From Gammaproteobacteria bacterium (GTDB taxonomy: Bacteria; Pseudomonadota; Gammaproteobacteria; SZUA-229), in assembly GCA_029881035.1 (NCBI GenBank), contig JAOUNI010000015.1, positions 1-49,685 on the forward strand: a stretch of 49,685 nt of DNA, given 5' to 3'. The position numbers and the translations under genes were made by a program. Shown piece by piece: positions 11,798-20,842 of this stretch. Each line of letters begins with the position of its first letter. Position 1 is the first letter of the stretch. The notes beneath the pieces were generated by a model, which had not been told where the DNA came from, did no database searches, and was given only the letters and a program-made list of their open reading frames with translations.

Positions 11798-13936
11798 CTA
11801 TTTATATAAGACTGAGTATTCTATGTATCCGGTTAGATTGTGCTCAATAAGCGGACCATTTTCGGCTCTCTGATGATAATTATTGTATTCGTTTAACAGA
11901 TTTTTGACTATTATGGCGAGTTCTGATGTGCTGCTGGCAGTTCTGATTGATCTTGAAAAGCGGGCATCCATGGTTCTATAACTGCTTGAAATGTCGCTTC
12001 CCGGAACATCCAGCCACTGCATTTCATCAACGTAATGGTATTCCAGGCTGCCACTGTAGTGTTCATTAAATTTCTTTATCGCCATGACAGATGTTGTCCA
12101 TTCGGGTGCTGATCTCTCGTATTCTTCTCCCAGATTACTGTTGTTACTGTTTTTAATTTCAAGATAACTGACGTTGCCGATAATACGTGTTGATGAGTCG
12201 GGATTTAGATCAAGCTCCAGTTCGGCCCCATGCACCTCTGTATTGATAAGATTTTTATGTATATACGCGGAGGCTCCAAAAAAATTATCCCACGCAACAT
12301 CGGTATTGTCTGTATGAATTAGACCTTCCAGTTTATCGTGGAAAATGCGGACATTGAATAATAATTGGTCATTCATAAGCTGCCCGAAATAACCTATTTC
12401 CCAGCTGACGATGGTTTCATTATTGATTTCGTCGTTAGGAACCAGCTGCTGGTCAATGAGCGTTACTCCTGTTGGAGCACCGCCACTAGTGAGGTCGTGT
12501 TTGAAAACAGTGTTGCCAAATTCCTCACTGATGAACGGCGAGCGTATCGCACGTGATACGGAAAATCTGAAACTATGTTTATCGTTCAGTTTGTGAATCA
12601 GAGAAATTCTGGGTGATAAATCTCCATCCAGTGATTTGTTGTCTTCATAGGAGGCGCCAAAATTGAGTAGATTGTTTGGATTGATCTGCCATTCGGCATT
12701 ACCAAACAGCTGATAGGTTTCCCTTCTTATGGTGTTCTGATCAGTGAGCCAGTAGGGTGAGCTAGCGATATCCTGCTGCATGCTGGCACCCCAGATCAAT
12801 CTTAAGCTGTCGGTAGTTTGATTGAAGTGGGTGAATTCAATATTGTGTCGCTCAGACTTCAGACTAAAGTCCAAAAATAATTGAAAATCGTCTACAGGTT
12901 GTGGGGTCAGTCCGAGTAAATCGACCAGATACCCGGGAAAGGGTTTTGATATCGATGGATCTACTTTATCCAGAAGATTATAGTAATACTGTAAAATGTA
13001 AGAGTTCTTATTATCCAGTGTTTTTTCTAGTTTGAAAAATTGATGTAAATTTGTAGTTTCACTTTCTCGTAAGGGCTTAATACCAAGGTTTGCAAAAGAC
13101 TCATTAATTTCCAGTTTAGTTTTACCATAACCACCCTGATAGCTCAGCGTACTGTTATTGTCGATTTGATAGTCGATACGGTAGTCGATAGCTCCGGTGC
13201 TGATGTCATCGTGGTTATCCACTTCTTCATCAGAATGTTGAAAAACGCCTATATTTTTTTTTGCATTCAGACCATTATCATTTTGAGTTGATAGGGTTAC
13301 CCGGTAATCCATGTCATCGCTATTGTCGCCATAACGATAGAGTAAGTCGGCAATGTCGTGGTTGCCGGCTCTGAGTTTGGTAAAGTGGCCGGGATCTTCA
13401 GAAGCATGTCGAGTGATGATATTGATCACGGCCAGAAATGAATTGGAGCCATAGGTGGATGAGTTGGGACCACGAGAGACTTCGATACGTTCAATGTCTT
13501 CGACATTGATCGGTAGCATATTCCAGTTGACACCACCTAATAAAGGTTCGTAAATTGAGCGTCCATCAATCAATACCTGCATCTGTTTTGAATACTGATC
13601 GGTATGTCCGTGGTAAGTGACCACCAGCCTGGATTCTTCTCCCCACTCATTGACGCTGTTGCCGACGACGATGCCGGGCACCAGCCTGAGCACTTCAGGA
13701 ATGGTTCTGGCGCCGCTGGCTTCGATGATTTGTCTGTCGATGCTGGTAACGGCCATCGGTGTTTCTGATATGGGCTGTTCCAGACGGCTGGCAGAGAGCA
13801 CCACCGGCATTTCAAAGAACAGGTCGTCCTCGGCGGCCTTCAGTGGCGCGGAGAGTGTTATGGCTATTACAGAGGCAATGGCGGGTGAGTATATATAGTT
13901 TTTTTTGTTGTCAGAGCGCAGTTTGTAGAAACTCAT
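11798..13936 (-). CDS. TonB-dependent outer-membrane receptor
   Basis: About 712 residues from the chosen ATG; an in-frame ATG at 14002 would add 22 residues. I prefer 13936 because MSFYKLRSDNKKNY followed by a hydrophobic stretch ending at SAPLKA makes a normal signal peptide, although no clear ribosome site marks either start. The plug domain is plain (PVVLSASRLEQPISETPMAVTS, then LRLVPGIVVG, QVLIDGRSIYEPL, RIEVSRGPNSSTYGSNSFLAVINIIT partly). The rest is an alternating beta-barrel ending in an aromatic-type strand (TGYIEYSVLYK). Such proteins import siderophores, cobalamin, metals or glycans using TonB energy. The two genes that follow on the same transcript encode a periplasmic binding protein and a sensor kinase. 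Confidence 0.9.
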   Translation of the reverse strand: MSFYKLRSDNKKNYIYSPAIASVIAITLSAPLKAAEDDLFFEMPVVLSASRLEQPISETPMAVTSIDRQIIEASGARTIPEVLRLVPGIVVGNSVNEWGEESRLVVTYHGHTDQYSKQMQVLIDGRSIYEPLLGGVNWNMLPINVEDIERIEVSRGPNSSTYGSNSFLAVINIITRHASEDPGHFTKLRAGNHDIADLLYRYGDNSDDMDYRVTLSTQNDNGLNAKKNIGVFQHSDEEVDNHDDISTGAIDYRIDYQIDNNSTLSYQGGYGKTKLEINESFANLGIKPLRESETTNLHQFFKLEKTLDNKNSYILQYYYNLLDKVDPSISKPFPGYLVDLLGLTPQPVDDFQLFLDFSLKSERHNIEFTHFNQTTDSLRLIWGASMQQDIASSPYWLTDQNTIRRETYQLFGNAEWQINPNNLLNFGASYEDNKSLDGDLSPRISLIHKLNDKHSFRFSVSRAIRSPFISEEFGNTVFKHDLTSGGAPTGVTLIDQQLVPNDEINNETIVSWEIGYFGQLMNDQLLFNVRIFHDKLEGLIHTDNTDVAWDNFFGASAYIHKNLINTEVHGAELELDLNPDSSTRIIGNVSYLEIKNSNNSNLGEEYERSAPEWTTSVMAIKKFNEHYSGSLEYHYVDEMQWLDVPGSDISSSYRTMDARFSRSIRTASSTSELAIIVKNLLNEYNNYHQRAENGPLIEHNLTGYIEYSVLYK

Positions 13937-14051
13937 TATTATTATCATGGGTGGCAACAGATGGCTTGTAATATATACTCTCGACCCTGAGTAGTAAATC
14001 ATTATGCCACGGTGATTTTAGTGGTGTGGCTTCAAAAAATGGGTAAATTCA

Positions 14052-14939
14052 ATGTACAAAACACTGGCTGATTATATTGGTCATACCCCGCTAGTTCGTT
14101 TGCAACGATTACCGGGAGAAACAACAAATACTCTGCTGGTTAAGCTGGAAGGTAATAATCCCGCCGGTTCGGTGAAGGATAGGCCTGCTTTCAATATGAT
14201 TCTTCAGGCTGAGAAGCGAGGCGATATTCATCCCGGGGACACCCTGATCGAAGCCACCAGCGGCAATACCGGTATCGCGTTGGCAATGGCGGCAGCAATC
14301 AAAGGTTACCGCATGGTGTTGATCATGCCGGATAATATGAGCGAGGAGCGGCGCGCGGCCATGAAAGCTTACGGTGCCGAGCTGATTCTGGTGACAAAAG
14401 AACAAAGTATGGAAGGTGCACGTGATCTGGCGTTGCAAATGCAGGCAGAAGGCAAAGGTAAGGTGCTGGATCAGTTCAATAATGTCGATAACCCGAATGC
14501 TCACTACATTAGTACCGGCCCCGAGATCTGGCAACAAACGGATGGTAAGGTGACGCATTTTGTCAGCGCCATGGGTACTACAGGTACCATTATGGGGGTG
14601 TCTCATTTTCTCAAGGAAAAGAACACAAATGTTCAGATTGTCGGTGTGCAACCCGAAGAGGGTGCGAGTATCCCTGGAATCCGACGCTGGCCTGAAGCTT
14701 ATTTACCCGGTATTTTTGAAGCTAGTCGCGTTGATAGATTGCTGGATATTGGCCAACAGGCCGCTGAGCAGACTACACGTGATTTAGCTGCCAAAGAAGG
14801 TATCTTTTGCGGCATTTCATCAGGTGGCGCGGTGGCGGCCATGTTGCAGTTGAGCAAAGAGCTGGAGAATGCGGTGATTGTTTCGATTATTTGCGATCGT
14901 GGTGACCGTTATATGTCTACTGGTGTTTTTCCTGCCTGA
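14052..14939 (+). CDS. cysM: Cysteine synthase B (O-acetylserine/thiosulfate sulfhydrylase)
   Basis: 295 residues, the usual CysM length. It is a fold-type II PLP enzyme with the Schiff-base lysine in NPAGSVKDRPAF (K42), the substrate loop EATSGNTGIALA, and the phosphate-binding GTTGTIMG loop. CysM makes cysteine from O-acetylserine with sulfide or S-sulfocysteine from thiosulfate. The short PLP enzyme followed directly by rlmD (21-base gap) matches the cysM-rlmD order in Pseudomonas. It is transcribed divergently from the TonB-receptor operon; the 115 bases between the two starts must hold both promoters, but I see no convincing motif there. Confidence 0.93.
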   Translation: MYKTLADYIGHTPLVRLQRLPGETTNTLLVKLEGNNPAGSVKDRPAFNMILQAEKRGDIHPGDTLIEATSGNTGIALAMAAAIKGYRMVLIMPDNMSEERRAAMKAYGAELILVTKEQSMEGARDLALQMQAEGKGKVLDQFNNVDNPNAHYISTGPEIWQQTDGKVTHFVSAMGTTGTIMGVSHFLKEKNTNVQIVGVQPEEGASIPGIRRWPEAYLPGIFEASRVDRLLDIGQQAAEQTTRDLAAKEGIFCGISSGGAVAAMLQLSKELENAVIVSIICDRGDRYMSTGVFPA

Positions 14940-14960
14940 TTATTTTTTTGAGTTAATACT

Positions 14961-16307
14961 ATGTCCGATAAACGCCATCGGCGACGGCGTAAACAACGTC
15001 TGCCAGAAGAGACTATCCAGGTCGAAATTGAGTCATTGTCCGCGGAAGGTCGCGGTATTGCGCATGTCGATGGCCGCATCGTTTTTATCGAGCAGGCATT
15101 GCCGGGCGAAACCGTTGCCTTCAAATATACCAAGTTGAGCAAGAATATTGCCGAGGGCCGGGCGGTTGAAATATTGCAGGCTTCGACAGATCGAGTGACA
15201 CCTAAATGTACCGCTTTTGCGATGTGTGGTGGCTGCTCCCTGCAACATATGGATACCACAGCACAGCTTGCATTAAAGCAAAAAACTTTTGAAGATCATC
15301 TGCAGCACATTGGTAAAGTGACTGTAGAAAATTTGTTACCGCCACTGACTGGGCCATTATGGAGTTATCGTCACAAAGCACGTCTTGGTGTTCGTTATGT
15401 GCGGAAAAGAGACCAGATCATGATTGGTTTTCGAGAAAGCAATTCTGCATTTATTACTGATACTGAACAATGTGAAATTTTGCATGCCAGTGTTGGCTTT
15501 CTTCTTACTGAACTGTCTGAATATATGATGCGCATGGAACAAAAGGAGAATATTCCCCAAATCGAGGTGGCCGTCGGGGATAATCAAACTGTACTGGTTT
15601 TCAGGCATCTTGAGTCGTTGCCGGAGAGTGACAGAGAAATTCTACGTGAACTCGGAATTAAACATAATCTGGTAATTTATTTGCAGGCGGGTTCACCGGA
15701 TGATCTGGAAGCGCTGTATCCTCAGGAACCTGAAATGCTTTACTATGAATTACCTAAACATGATGTGCGTATAGAATTTCAACCTTCTGACTTTACCCAG
15801 ATTAATCCTGAAATAAATCGTAGTATGCTAGATCGTGCTATCGATTTTTTACAGTTGAATAAGAATGATCAGGTGCTGGACCTGTTTTGTGGGCTGGGTA
15901 ATTTTTCTTTACCTATGGCGCGAAAATGTGCGCAACTGACTGCGGTAGAAGGTTCGCAGGTGATGGTGAAAAAAGCACGCGATAATGCAGCTAAAAACAA
16001 TATTAATAATGTCGAATTTTTCATGGCGGACCTGTACAGCGATGAAATTGCATCAGCGCCCTGGCTAAAACAAAAATACAACAAAATACTACTCGATCCG
16101 CCGCGCTCGGGTGCCGATGCGGTACTCAGGTATCTCGATAAAATGGGGGCGGAACGTATTGTTTATGTTTCCTGTCATCCAGCGACACTGGCCCGTGATG
16201 CAGGTGTTCTGGTTAATGAATTGGGTTACAGACTCATTGATGCAGGTATCATGGATATGTTTCCGCATACCAAACATGTCGAGTCTATTGCTGTTTTTGT
16301 TAAATAA
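14961..16307 (+). CDS. rlmD: 23S rRNA (uracil-1939-C5) methyltransferase RlmD
   Basis: 448 residues. A basic N-terminus precedes a TRAM domain (about 15-75). The [4Fe-4S] cluster cysteines are visible as CTAFAMCGGC (C83, C89, C92) plus C171 in DTEQCEIL. The SAM-binding domain has DLFCGLGNFSLPMA and LLDPPRSGA, and the catalytic cysteine is in VYVSCHPATLARD (about residue 405). It methylates U1939 of 23S rRNA. In Pseudomonas relA normally follows; here the gene is instead followed by a strong hairpin and the convergent FHA-PP2C-kinase operon. Confidence 0.95.
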   Translation: MSDKRHRRRRKQRLPEETIQVEIESLSAEGRGIAHVDGRIVFIEQALPGETVAFKYTKLSKNIAEGRAVEILQASTDRVTPKCTAFAMCGGCSLQHMDTTAQLALKQKTFEDHLQHIGKVTVENLLPPLTGPLWSYRHKARLGVRYVRKRDQIMIGFRESNSAFITDTEQCEILHASVGFLLTELSEYMMRMEQKENIPQIEVAVGDNQTVLVFRHLESLPESDREILRELGIKHNLVIYLQAGSPDDLEALYPQEPEMLYYELPKHDVRIEFQPSDFTQINPEINRSMLDRAIDFLQLNKNDQVLDLFCGLGNFSLPMARKCAQLTAVEGSQVMVKKARDNAAKNNINNVEFFMADLYSDEIASAPWLKQKYNKILLDPPRSGADAVLRYLDKMGAERIVYVSCHPATLARDAGVLVNELGYRLIDAGIMDMFPHTKHVESIAVFVK

Positions 16308-16349
16308 GATGGTTTGAGTAAAGCGAGTGTAGTATCAGAACAACGAAGA

Positions 16350-16386
16350 TACGCATGTTGAAAAAAATTCAACATGCGTAGTTTTT
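16350..16386. terminator. Bidirectional intrinsic terminator between rlmD and the FHA gene
   Basis: A perfect 13-bp inverted repeat (arms TACGCATGTTGAA at 16350-16362 and TTCAACATGCGTA at 16368-16380) with an AAAAA loop is followed by GTTTTT on the plus strand. It sits between the stops of two convergent genes, so it probably ends both transcripts, more convincingly the rlmD one. Confidence 0.8.
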
Positions 16387-17102
16387 CACTCGATATAAAA
16401 TCCCATTTTCACACCTGCAACTTCAATGATATCGCTATCTTTCAAAGGTTGCGCCTGAGTGCTGACTTCCTGGTCATTAACAAGGGGACGTTTTTCATAA
16501 GAGCCCGCATCGACGACGATGAGGAAGAATCCCAGAGGACGTTGTGTAATGGCGGCAACCTGCACACCGGGTTTGCCCAGAGTGGTCAGGATTTTTGTGA
16601 TCTTCATTCGTTTGCCACTATTAGCACCACTCAATAGCTCTAAATAAGCTTCTTCCTGGCTACTTGCGCCTGCGGCGCCTGCAGAAGCCAGATCAGCGGC
16701 AATTTTTCCAATTGACTGGTTTAATTTTTTACTGGTTTCGCTTGAAACCGGCTGGTCATTCGCATCCGGGCGGATAATCATGGTTTTTTCGAATTCACCT
16801 TCACCGGCTTCTTCGGCTTCATTGATGTATTCCAGGGCATGTTTGCCGATGACGATTTTTTCGCCATTACGTAAAGCGTGTTTGGTAATACGCTGGCCAT
16901 TAATCAGGGTGCCGTTGGTACTGTTTAAGTCTTCAATAAAAGAATCGTTGAGAATGGTCAGGATTTTGGCGTGGGTGCCACTGACGGCGAGATTATCGAT
17001 CTGGATGTCATTGCCCGGTTTTCGTCCAATGGTAATAATTTCCTGATCCAGTTCGTATTCTTTTAGAGGCTTGCCGTCAAAGCTGAGTATTAGTTTTGCC
17101 AT
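16386..17102 (-). CDS. FHA-domain protein with a second, degenerate FHA-like domain
   Basis: 238 residues, cytoplasmic. The N-terminal FHA domain (about 1-95) has the phosphothreonine-binding residues: R27 in ITIGRKPGND, S41 and H44 in VSGTHAK, and N63 in NSTNGT. A linker carries EFEKTMIIRP (T107), a plausible phosphorylation site, and an Ala/Ser-rich spacer. The C-terminal part (about 152-238) looks like another FHA fold (LELLSGANSGKRMKI, LTTLGKPGV, PLKDSDIIEVAGVKMGFY). There GR has become GK and the SxxH pair is absent, so it probably no longer binds phosphothreonine. It is last in the kinase-phosphatase-FHA operon, 35 bases after the PP2C gene. It probably reads the output of that kinase. 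Confidence 0.88.
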   Translation of the reverse strand: MAKLILSFDGKPLKEYELDQEIITIGRKPGNDIQIDNLAVSGTHAKILTILNDSFIEDLNSTNGTLINGQRITKHALRNGEKIVIGKHALEYINEAEEAGEGEFEKTMIIRPDANDQPVSSETSKKLNQSIGKIAADLASAGAAGASSQEEAYLELLSGANSGKRMKITKILTTLGKPGVQVAAITQRPLGFFLIVVDAGSYEKRPLVNDQEVSTQAQPLKDSDIIEVAGVKMGFYIE

Positions 17103-17137
17103 TTCTGTTCCTTAATGCACAATAATTATTATTATGT

Positions 17138-17962
17138 CTATGAGAATAAATCAAAAAATCGAGAAAACAAGCTATTTCTGGCAGGAAATGATTTTAAAGG
17201 TCTTGCCAGAATCACGGAGATATTATCTTTACCCCCGTGTCGATTCGCTTCTTCTATGAGTTCGGTGGCTGCTTTTTCGAGGTTATCACTGTTTCTTTTG
17301 ATGGTTTCGTGGATTAAATCATCTTCGATCATGTCGCTCAGGCCATCGGAGCAGAGCAGGTAGATATCATTGATCTGTACGACATCCTCCTGAATATCAA
17401 TACGCACATTTTCTTCAATACCAATAGCCCGAGTGACCAGATTTTTATTAAGCGAATTTCTGGCTTGCTCGGGTGTGTAAAAACCGCGATCAATTAATTC
17501 CTGCATCAGGCTGTGATCACGGGTAACTTGTTCGAGTACACCGTCTCTAATTCGATATAGGCGTGAGTCACCGACGTGCGCTACAGTAAATCGGTTATCG
17601 TAAAACAGTAATACAACCACTGTTGTGCCCATGCCTCGATATTGCGCATTTTCGCCAGATGAGTCAAAAACATTGGTATTGGCGAGTGTAATGGCATCGT
17701 GAATAGTCATGCTTTCCATGCTGTAACCTGTTTCTTCGTCGGTGCTAGCTTCCTTGATTGATTTGAGTCGGGTGGTAAGAGTGTCGAAGATGGTACTGAC
17801 AGTAATGGCACTGGCGACTTCACCGCCGCGATGACCACCCATACCGTCAGCCAGTATGGCGAGACCTAATGAAGGCTCAGTATTGATAGCATCTTCGTTG
17901 TGATCTCGCACCGAGCCAACGTCAGTTTTCCCTGTAATCTCGATTTTACCTTTTAAGCTCAT
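17138..17962 (-). CDS. PP2C-family Ser/Thr protein phosphatase
   Basis: 274 residues, with no membrane segment. PP2C/Stp motifs in order: GSVRDHNEDA (first metal Asp region), LAILADGMGGHRGGEVAS, GMGTTVVVLLF, VAHVGDSRLYRIRDG, TRDHSLMQEL, YLLCSDGLSDMI and GGKDNISVILA. These supply the metal-binding aspartates. It removes phosphate from Ser/Thr and is encoded 8 bases after the CHASE2 kinase gene and just before the FHA gene. A matched kinase-phosphatase pair is therefore the natural reading. Confidence 0.94.
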   Translation of the reverse strand: MSLKGKIEITGKTDVGSVRDHNEDAINTEPSLGLAILADGMGGHRGGEVASAITVSTIFDTLTTRLKSIKEASTDEETGYSMESMTIHDAITLANTNVFDSSGENAQYRGMGTTVVVLLFYDNRFTVAHVGDSRLYRIRDGVLEQVTRDHSLMQELIDRGFYTPEQARNSLNKNLVTRAIGIEENVRIDIQEDVVQINDIYLLCSDGLSDMIEDDLIHETIKRNSDNLEKAATELIEEANRHGGKDNISVILARPLKSFPARNSLFSRFFDLFS

Positions 17963-17970
17963 AGTGATTC

Positions 17971-20697
17971 TCAGGCCTTTCCTTCAGCAGCCATAATCCT
18001 CAGGCATTTACCAATGTCATCTGCCATTTGTTTTCCGGTTTGATAACGTTTTTCAATATCTTTTTGCAATGCACGATTGATAATGACGCTTACACATCGA
18101 GGTACACTGGGGTTAATGGATTCAGGGCTAGGGTGCGCTTCATTGGCTATTTTGTACATCAGGGCAGCCATTGAATCACCGACAAAGGGAAGTTGCCCTG
18201 TCACCATCTGGAATAACATGACGCCCAGTGAGAACAGGTCGGACTGGCCCTCAACACGTTTACCTGCTAGTTGTTCCGGTGACATATAAGAGGGTGTGCC
18301 TAATACCATGCCGGTTTTGGTTTTGCTCGAATCGGTGATGCGCGCGATACCGAAATCAGTAATTTTTAAACTACCTGATTCTGGATCCCACATAATGTTT
18401 GCCGGCTTTATATCGCGATGTACAACGTTAAAACTGTGTGCATAACCCAGACCCTCAGCAGCCTGTTGCATTAGTGAAAGCACTTTGGTCAGCGGCAACA
18501 GGTTGTCTTTTTTGATATATTTGACGAGGTCAGTACCTTTCAGATATTCCATGGCAATGTAAGCCAGATCGTGTTCATCGCCAGCATCATAGATGGTAAC
18601 AATATTGGGATGATTGAGGCGGCCAGCTGTTTCAGCTTCTCGGAAAAAGCGTTCTTTTACTTCTTTCAATTCATCTTCTTCAAATTCCTGTGAGAGTGCC
18701 ATGGTTTTGATAGCAACTACACGTGAAATTTTAGGATCTTTGCCCAGATAAACAGCACCCATAGCGCCTTTACCCAGTTCTCTTTCAATTTGATATCGTC
18801 CCAGCATAGGCTTTTCAATACTGCCATCATTCAGTACGAGTGTGCCGCCGGGTGAAGAGCTACCACCGCCGAGCATGACGGTTTCATCCATGGCGGTTGC
18901 GCGAGTTGACCGAGTTTTAATATCACGGAAGTTGGCATCATGATCAGCAATATAATTGTAAACAGATTTGGCTTTATTGAATTGGCGTTTTCGTTCATAG
19001 TCCAGCGCCAGGTTATACAGGAGTTCCAGTGCTGATTTATCGGCAGGTAGCTTGCGAAATTTTTCGAAAGCCATATCCAGTTGTCCCTGGCCTTGCATAG
19101 AAAGGCCCAGCATACGATTACTTTCAGCCGATTCAATATCCAGACGAGCTTTGCCTCGCTCTGTAAGCAAATAGCGTTTAGTTGTTAGCAAGATATGGCC
19201 AATGACCAGTAGTAAAGAGGGCGACATTAATTGCACCCACATACCCTGAGTTGTCATCAGCACGTAATGGGTGATAAATAAAATAGTGAACAGGAAAATC
19301 GTAATAATAAAACCGGCTGCAGCACCCATTCGTGGTAATAGCAGCATTAGATATAGAGCGACCAGGAAAAGTGCTGCTAATTGCGCATAAGCCGCCCATG
19401 AAGGCTCAACAAAAAAATCTTCGTTTAATATGCTTGAAATAGAGTGAGCCAGTGTCAGTACCGGCGACATAGCGGGATCGATAGGGGTAACCATGGTGTT
19501 GCCAACGCCAAATGCGGTAGCACCAATGAGTACTATTTTGTCTTTATATTTATTGGCGGGGATTTTCCCCTTAATAACATCATAGAAAGAATCTACTGGG
19601 AAAGCGCTGTTATAACCAACATCGGTGTAGAAAAAGGTCTTCATTTGAGATTCTTCATCCGTTTTAATGGTGAGACGGCCCAGTTGAACATCAGAGCTGA
19701 CCGTTACCTTTATATCATCAATACTAAGATTCAGGCTTTTTGCGGCAAGAATCAGGGCGACAGAAGGGTAAAAGTCGCCATAATAATCGACCACTAATGG
19801 TTCACTGCGGATACCACCATCGACATCCAGAACGCTGACCAGTGCGCCAATATTTAGAGCTATTTCGCCTATGGCTGGAATGGGCGGTAAACCATCAATC
19901 ATAGATAGAGGCTGCCAACCATCCGGATTGCTGGTTGGGTCATCAATAATATTGCTCTCTGGTAACTTGTTACGCTGTACATATTCGGGAAGATTCTGAT
20001 CAGGACGACCAATAGGTTCGCCTAGAATAAATGGCATGGCTAATACAACGTTTCCTGTTTGTTGCATGCTGGTGGCCAGTGTTTTATCTGCATCCAAAGC
20101 GGCTTCAGCTGATGCGATATATTCTTTATAAGCAGCGATTTCTTCGAGCAGCTGATTTTGTAGCGGGGAAGAGGCTACATATTCTTTGATCTTGTCGATA
20201 GCAGCCTGACCATTGGCATCACGCTTATTTTTAACCAGAAGGCGTGAGTCATTAATAATCTGGTCAAGATCTTTGATATATTGAGATATGCCGGAAATAT
20301 GGCCTTCATCAAAGTTCGACTTGAGTTCTCGAATAAATTGTAAACCGGGATCAAGTTGGGGTTCAGTGAAAAAAACTGTTTGTCCAATTGCTTTGGCACC
20401 ACCTTTGGTGAGTAGCTCCTGCATTTGTGCGTGAATGTTACGTGACCAGGGCCAGCGACCTAGATTGGCAATGCTTTCATCGTCAATAGCAATTACAGCG
20501 ATTTTGTCGCTGGCAGTGCGGTTTGATGATTGCACACCAAAATCATAAGCATTGCGTTCGATGCTTTGTATGAAATTAGATCGCATGAAGGCAAGGAAAA
20601 CGATAGTAATTACAAGGCCGACAAACCAGTCGCTTTTCCAAACCCCTTGTTTCATAGTGTCACCCGATTTGTTTTTGTTATTTTTAAACAAACCCAT
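17971..20697 (-). CDS. Transmembrane CHASE2-TPR Ser/Thr protein kinase
   Basis: 908 residues. An N-terminal membrane helix (about 22-42) leads to a large periplasmic CHASE2 domain (about 45-425, with IAIDDESIANLGRWPWSR). Three membrane helices (about 432-505) follow, then two TPR-like repeats (about 525-590). A Thr-containing juxtamembrane segment (ETVML at T606, GTLVL at T619) precedes a Hanks-type kinase domain (about 631-895). Kinase residues: Gly loop GKGAMG, K664 in VAIK, D762 in HRDIKPAN, D781 in DFG, and APE-like SPEQ. The usual bacterial kinase puts its sensor C-terminally; here sensor and membrane helices are N-terminal, with the kinase at the C-terminus. It heads the kinase-PP2C-FHA operon. 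Its sensor type matches that of the adenylate cyclase at 4616-6838. Confidence 0.93.
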   Translation of the reverse strand: MGLFKNNKNKSGDTMKQGVWKSDWFVGLVITIVFLAFMRSNFIQSIERNAYDFGVQSSNRTASDKIAVIAIDDESIANLGRWPWSRNIHAQMQELLTKGGAKAIGQTVFFTEPQLDPGLQFIRELKSNFDEGHISGISQYIKDLDQIINDSRLLVKNKRDANGQAAIDKIKEYVASSPLQNQLLEEIAAYKEYIASAEAALDADKTLATSMQQTGNVVLAMPFILGEPIGRPDQNLPEYVQRNKLPESNIIDDPTSNPDGWQPLSMIDGLPPIPAIGEIALNIGALVSVLDVDGGIRSEPLVVDYYGDFYPSVALILAAKSLNLSIDDIKVTVSSDVQLGRLTIKTDEESQMKTFFYTDVGYNSAFPVDSFYDVIKGKIPANKYKDKIVLIGATAFGVGNTMVTPIDPAMSPVLTLAHSISSILNEDFFVEPSWAAYAQLAALFLVALYLMLLLPRMGAAAGFIITIFLFTILFITHYVLMTTQGMWVQLMSPSLLLVIGHILLTTKRYLLTERGKARLDIESAESNRMLGLSMQGQGQLDMAFEKFRKLPADKSALELLYNLALDYERKRQFNKAKSVYNYIADHDANFRDIKTRSTRATAMDETVMLGGGSSSPGGTLVLNDGSIEKPMLGRYQIERELGKGAMGAVYLGKDPKISRVVAIKTMALSQEFEEDELKEVKERFFREAETAGRLNHPNIVTIYDAGDEHDLAYIAMEYLKGTDLVKYIKKDNLLPLTKVLSLMQQAAEGLGYAHSFNVVHRDIKPANIMWDPESGSLKITDFGIARITDSSKTKTGMVLGTPSYMSPEQLAGKRVEGQSDLFSLGVMLFQMVTGQLPFVGDSMAALMYKIANEAHPSPESINPSVPRCVSVIINRALQKDIEKRYQTGKQMADDIGKCLRIMAAEGKA

Positions 20698-20842
20698 CCC
20701 TGCTCATGATAAATCAGATGGTTTTGCTGTCGTCTTTTTATTCTTCCTTATATAGACGAAAAATATCTGATTATCCTGTAATTATTCTGATTGGGCATAA
20801 CTTATCCTTAATAACCTGTTCTGTTCAAAGACGAAACATGCA

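Noticed and set aside
14109-14651. 180-codon minus-strand frame inside cysM
   Set aside because: It lies wholly antisense to a clear cysM; His/Leu-rich shadow composition.
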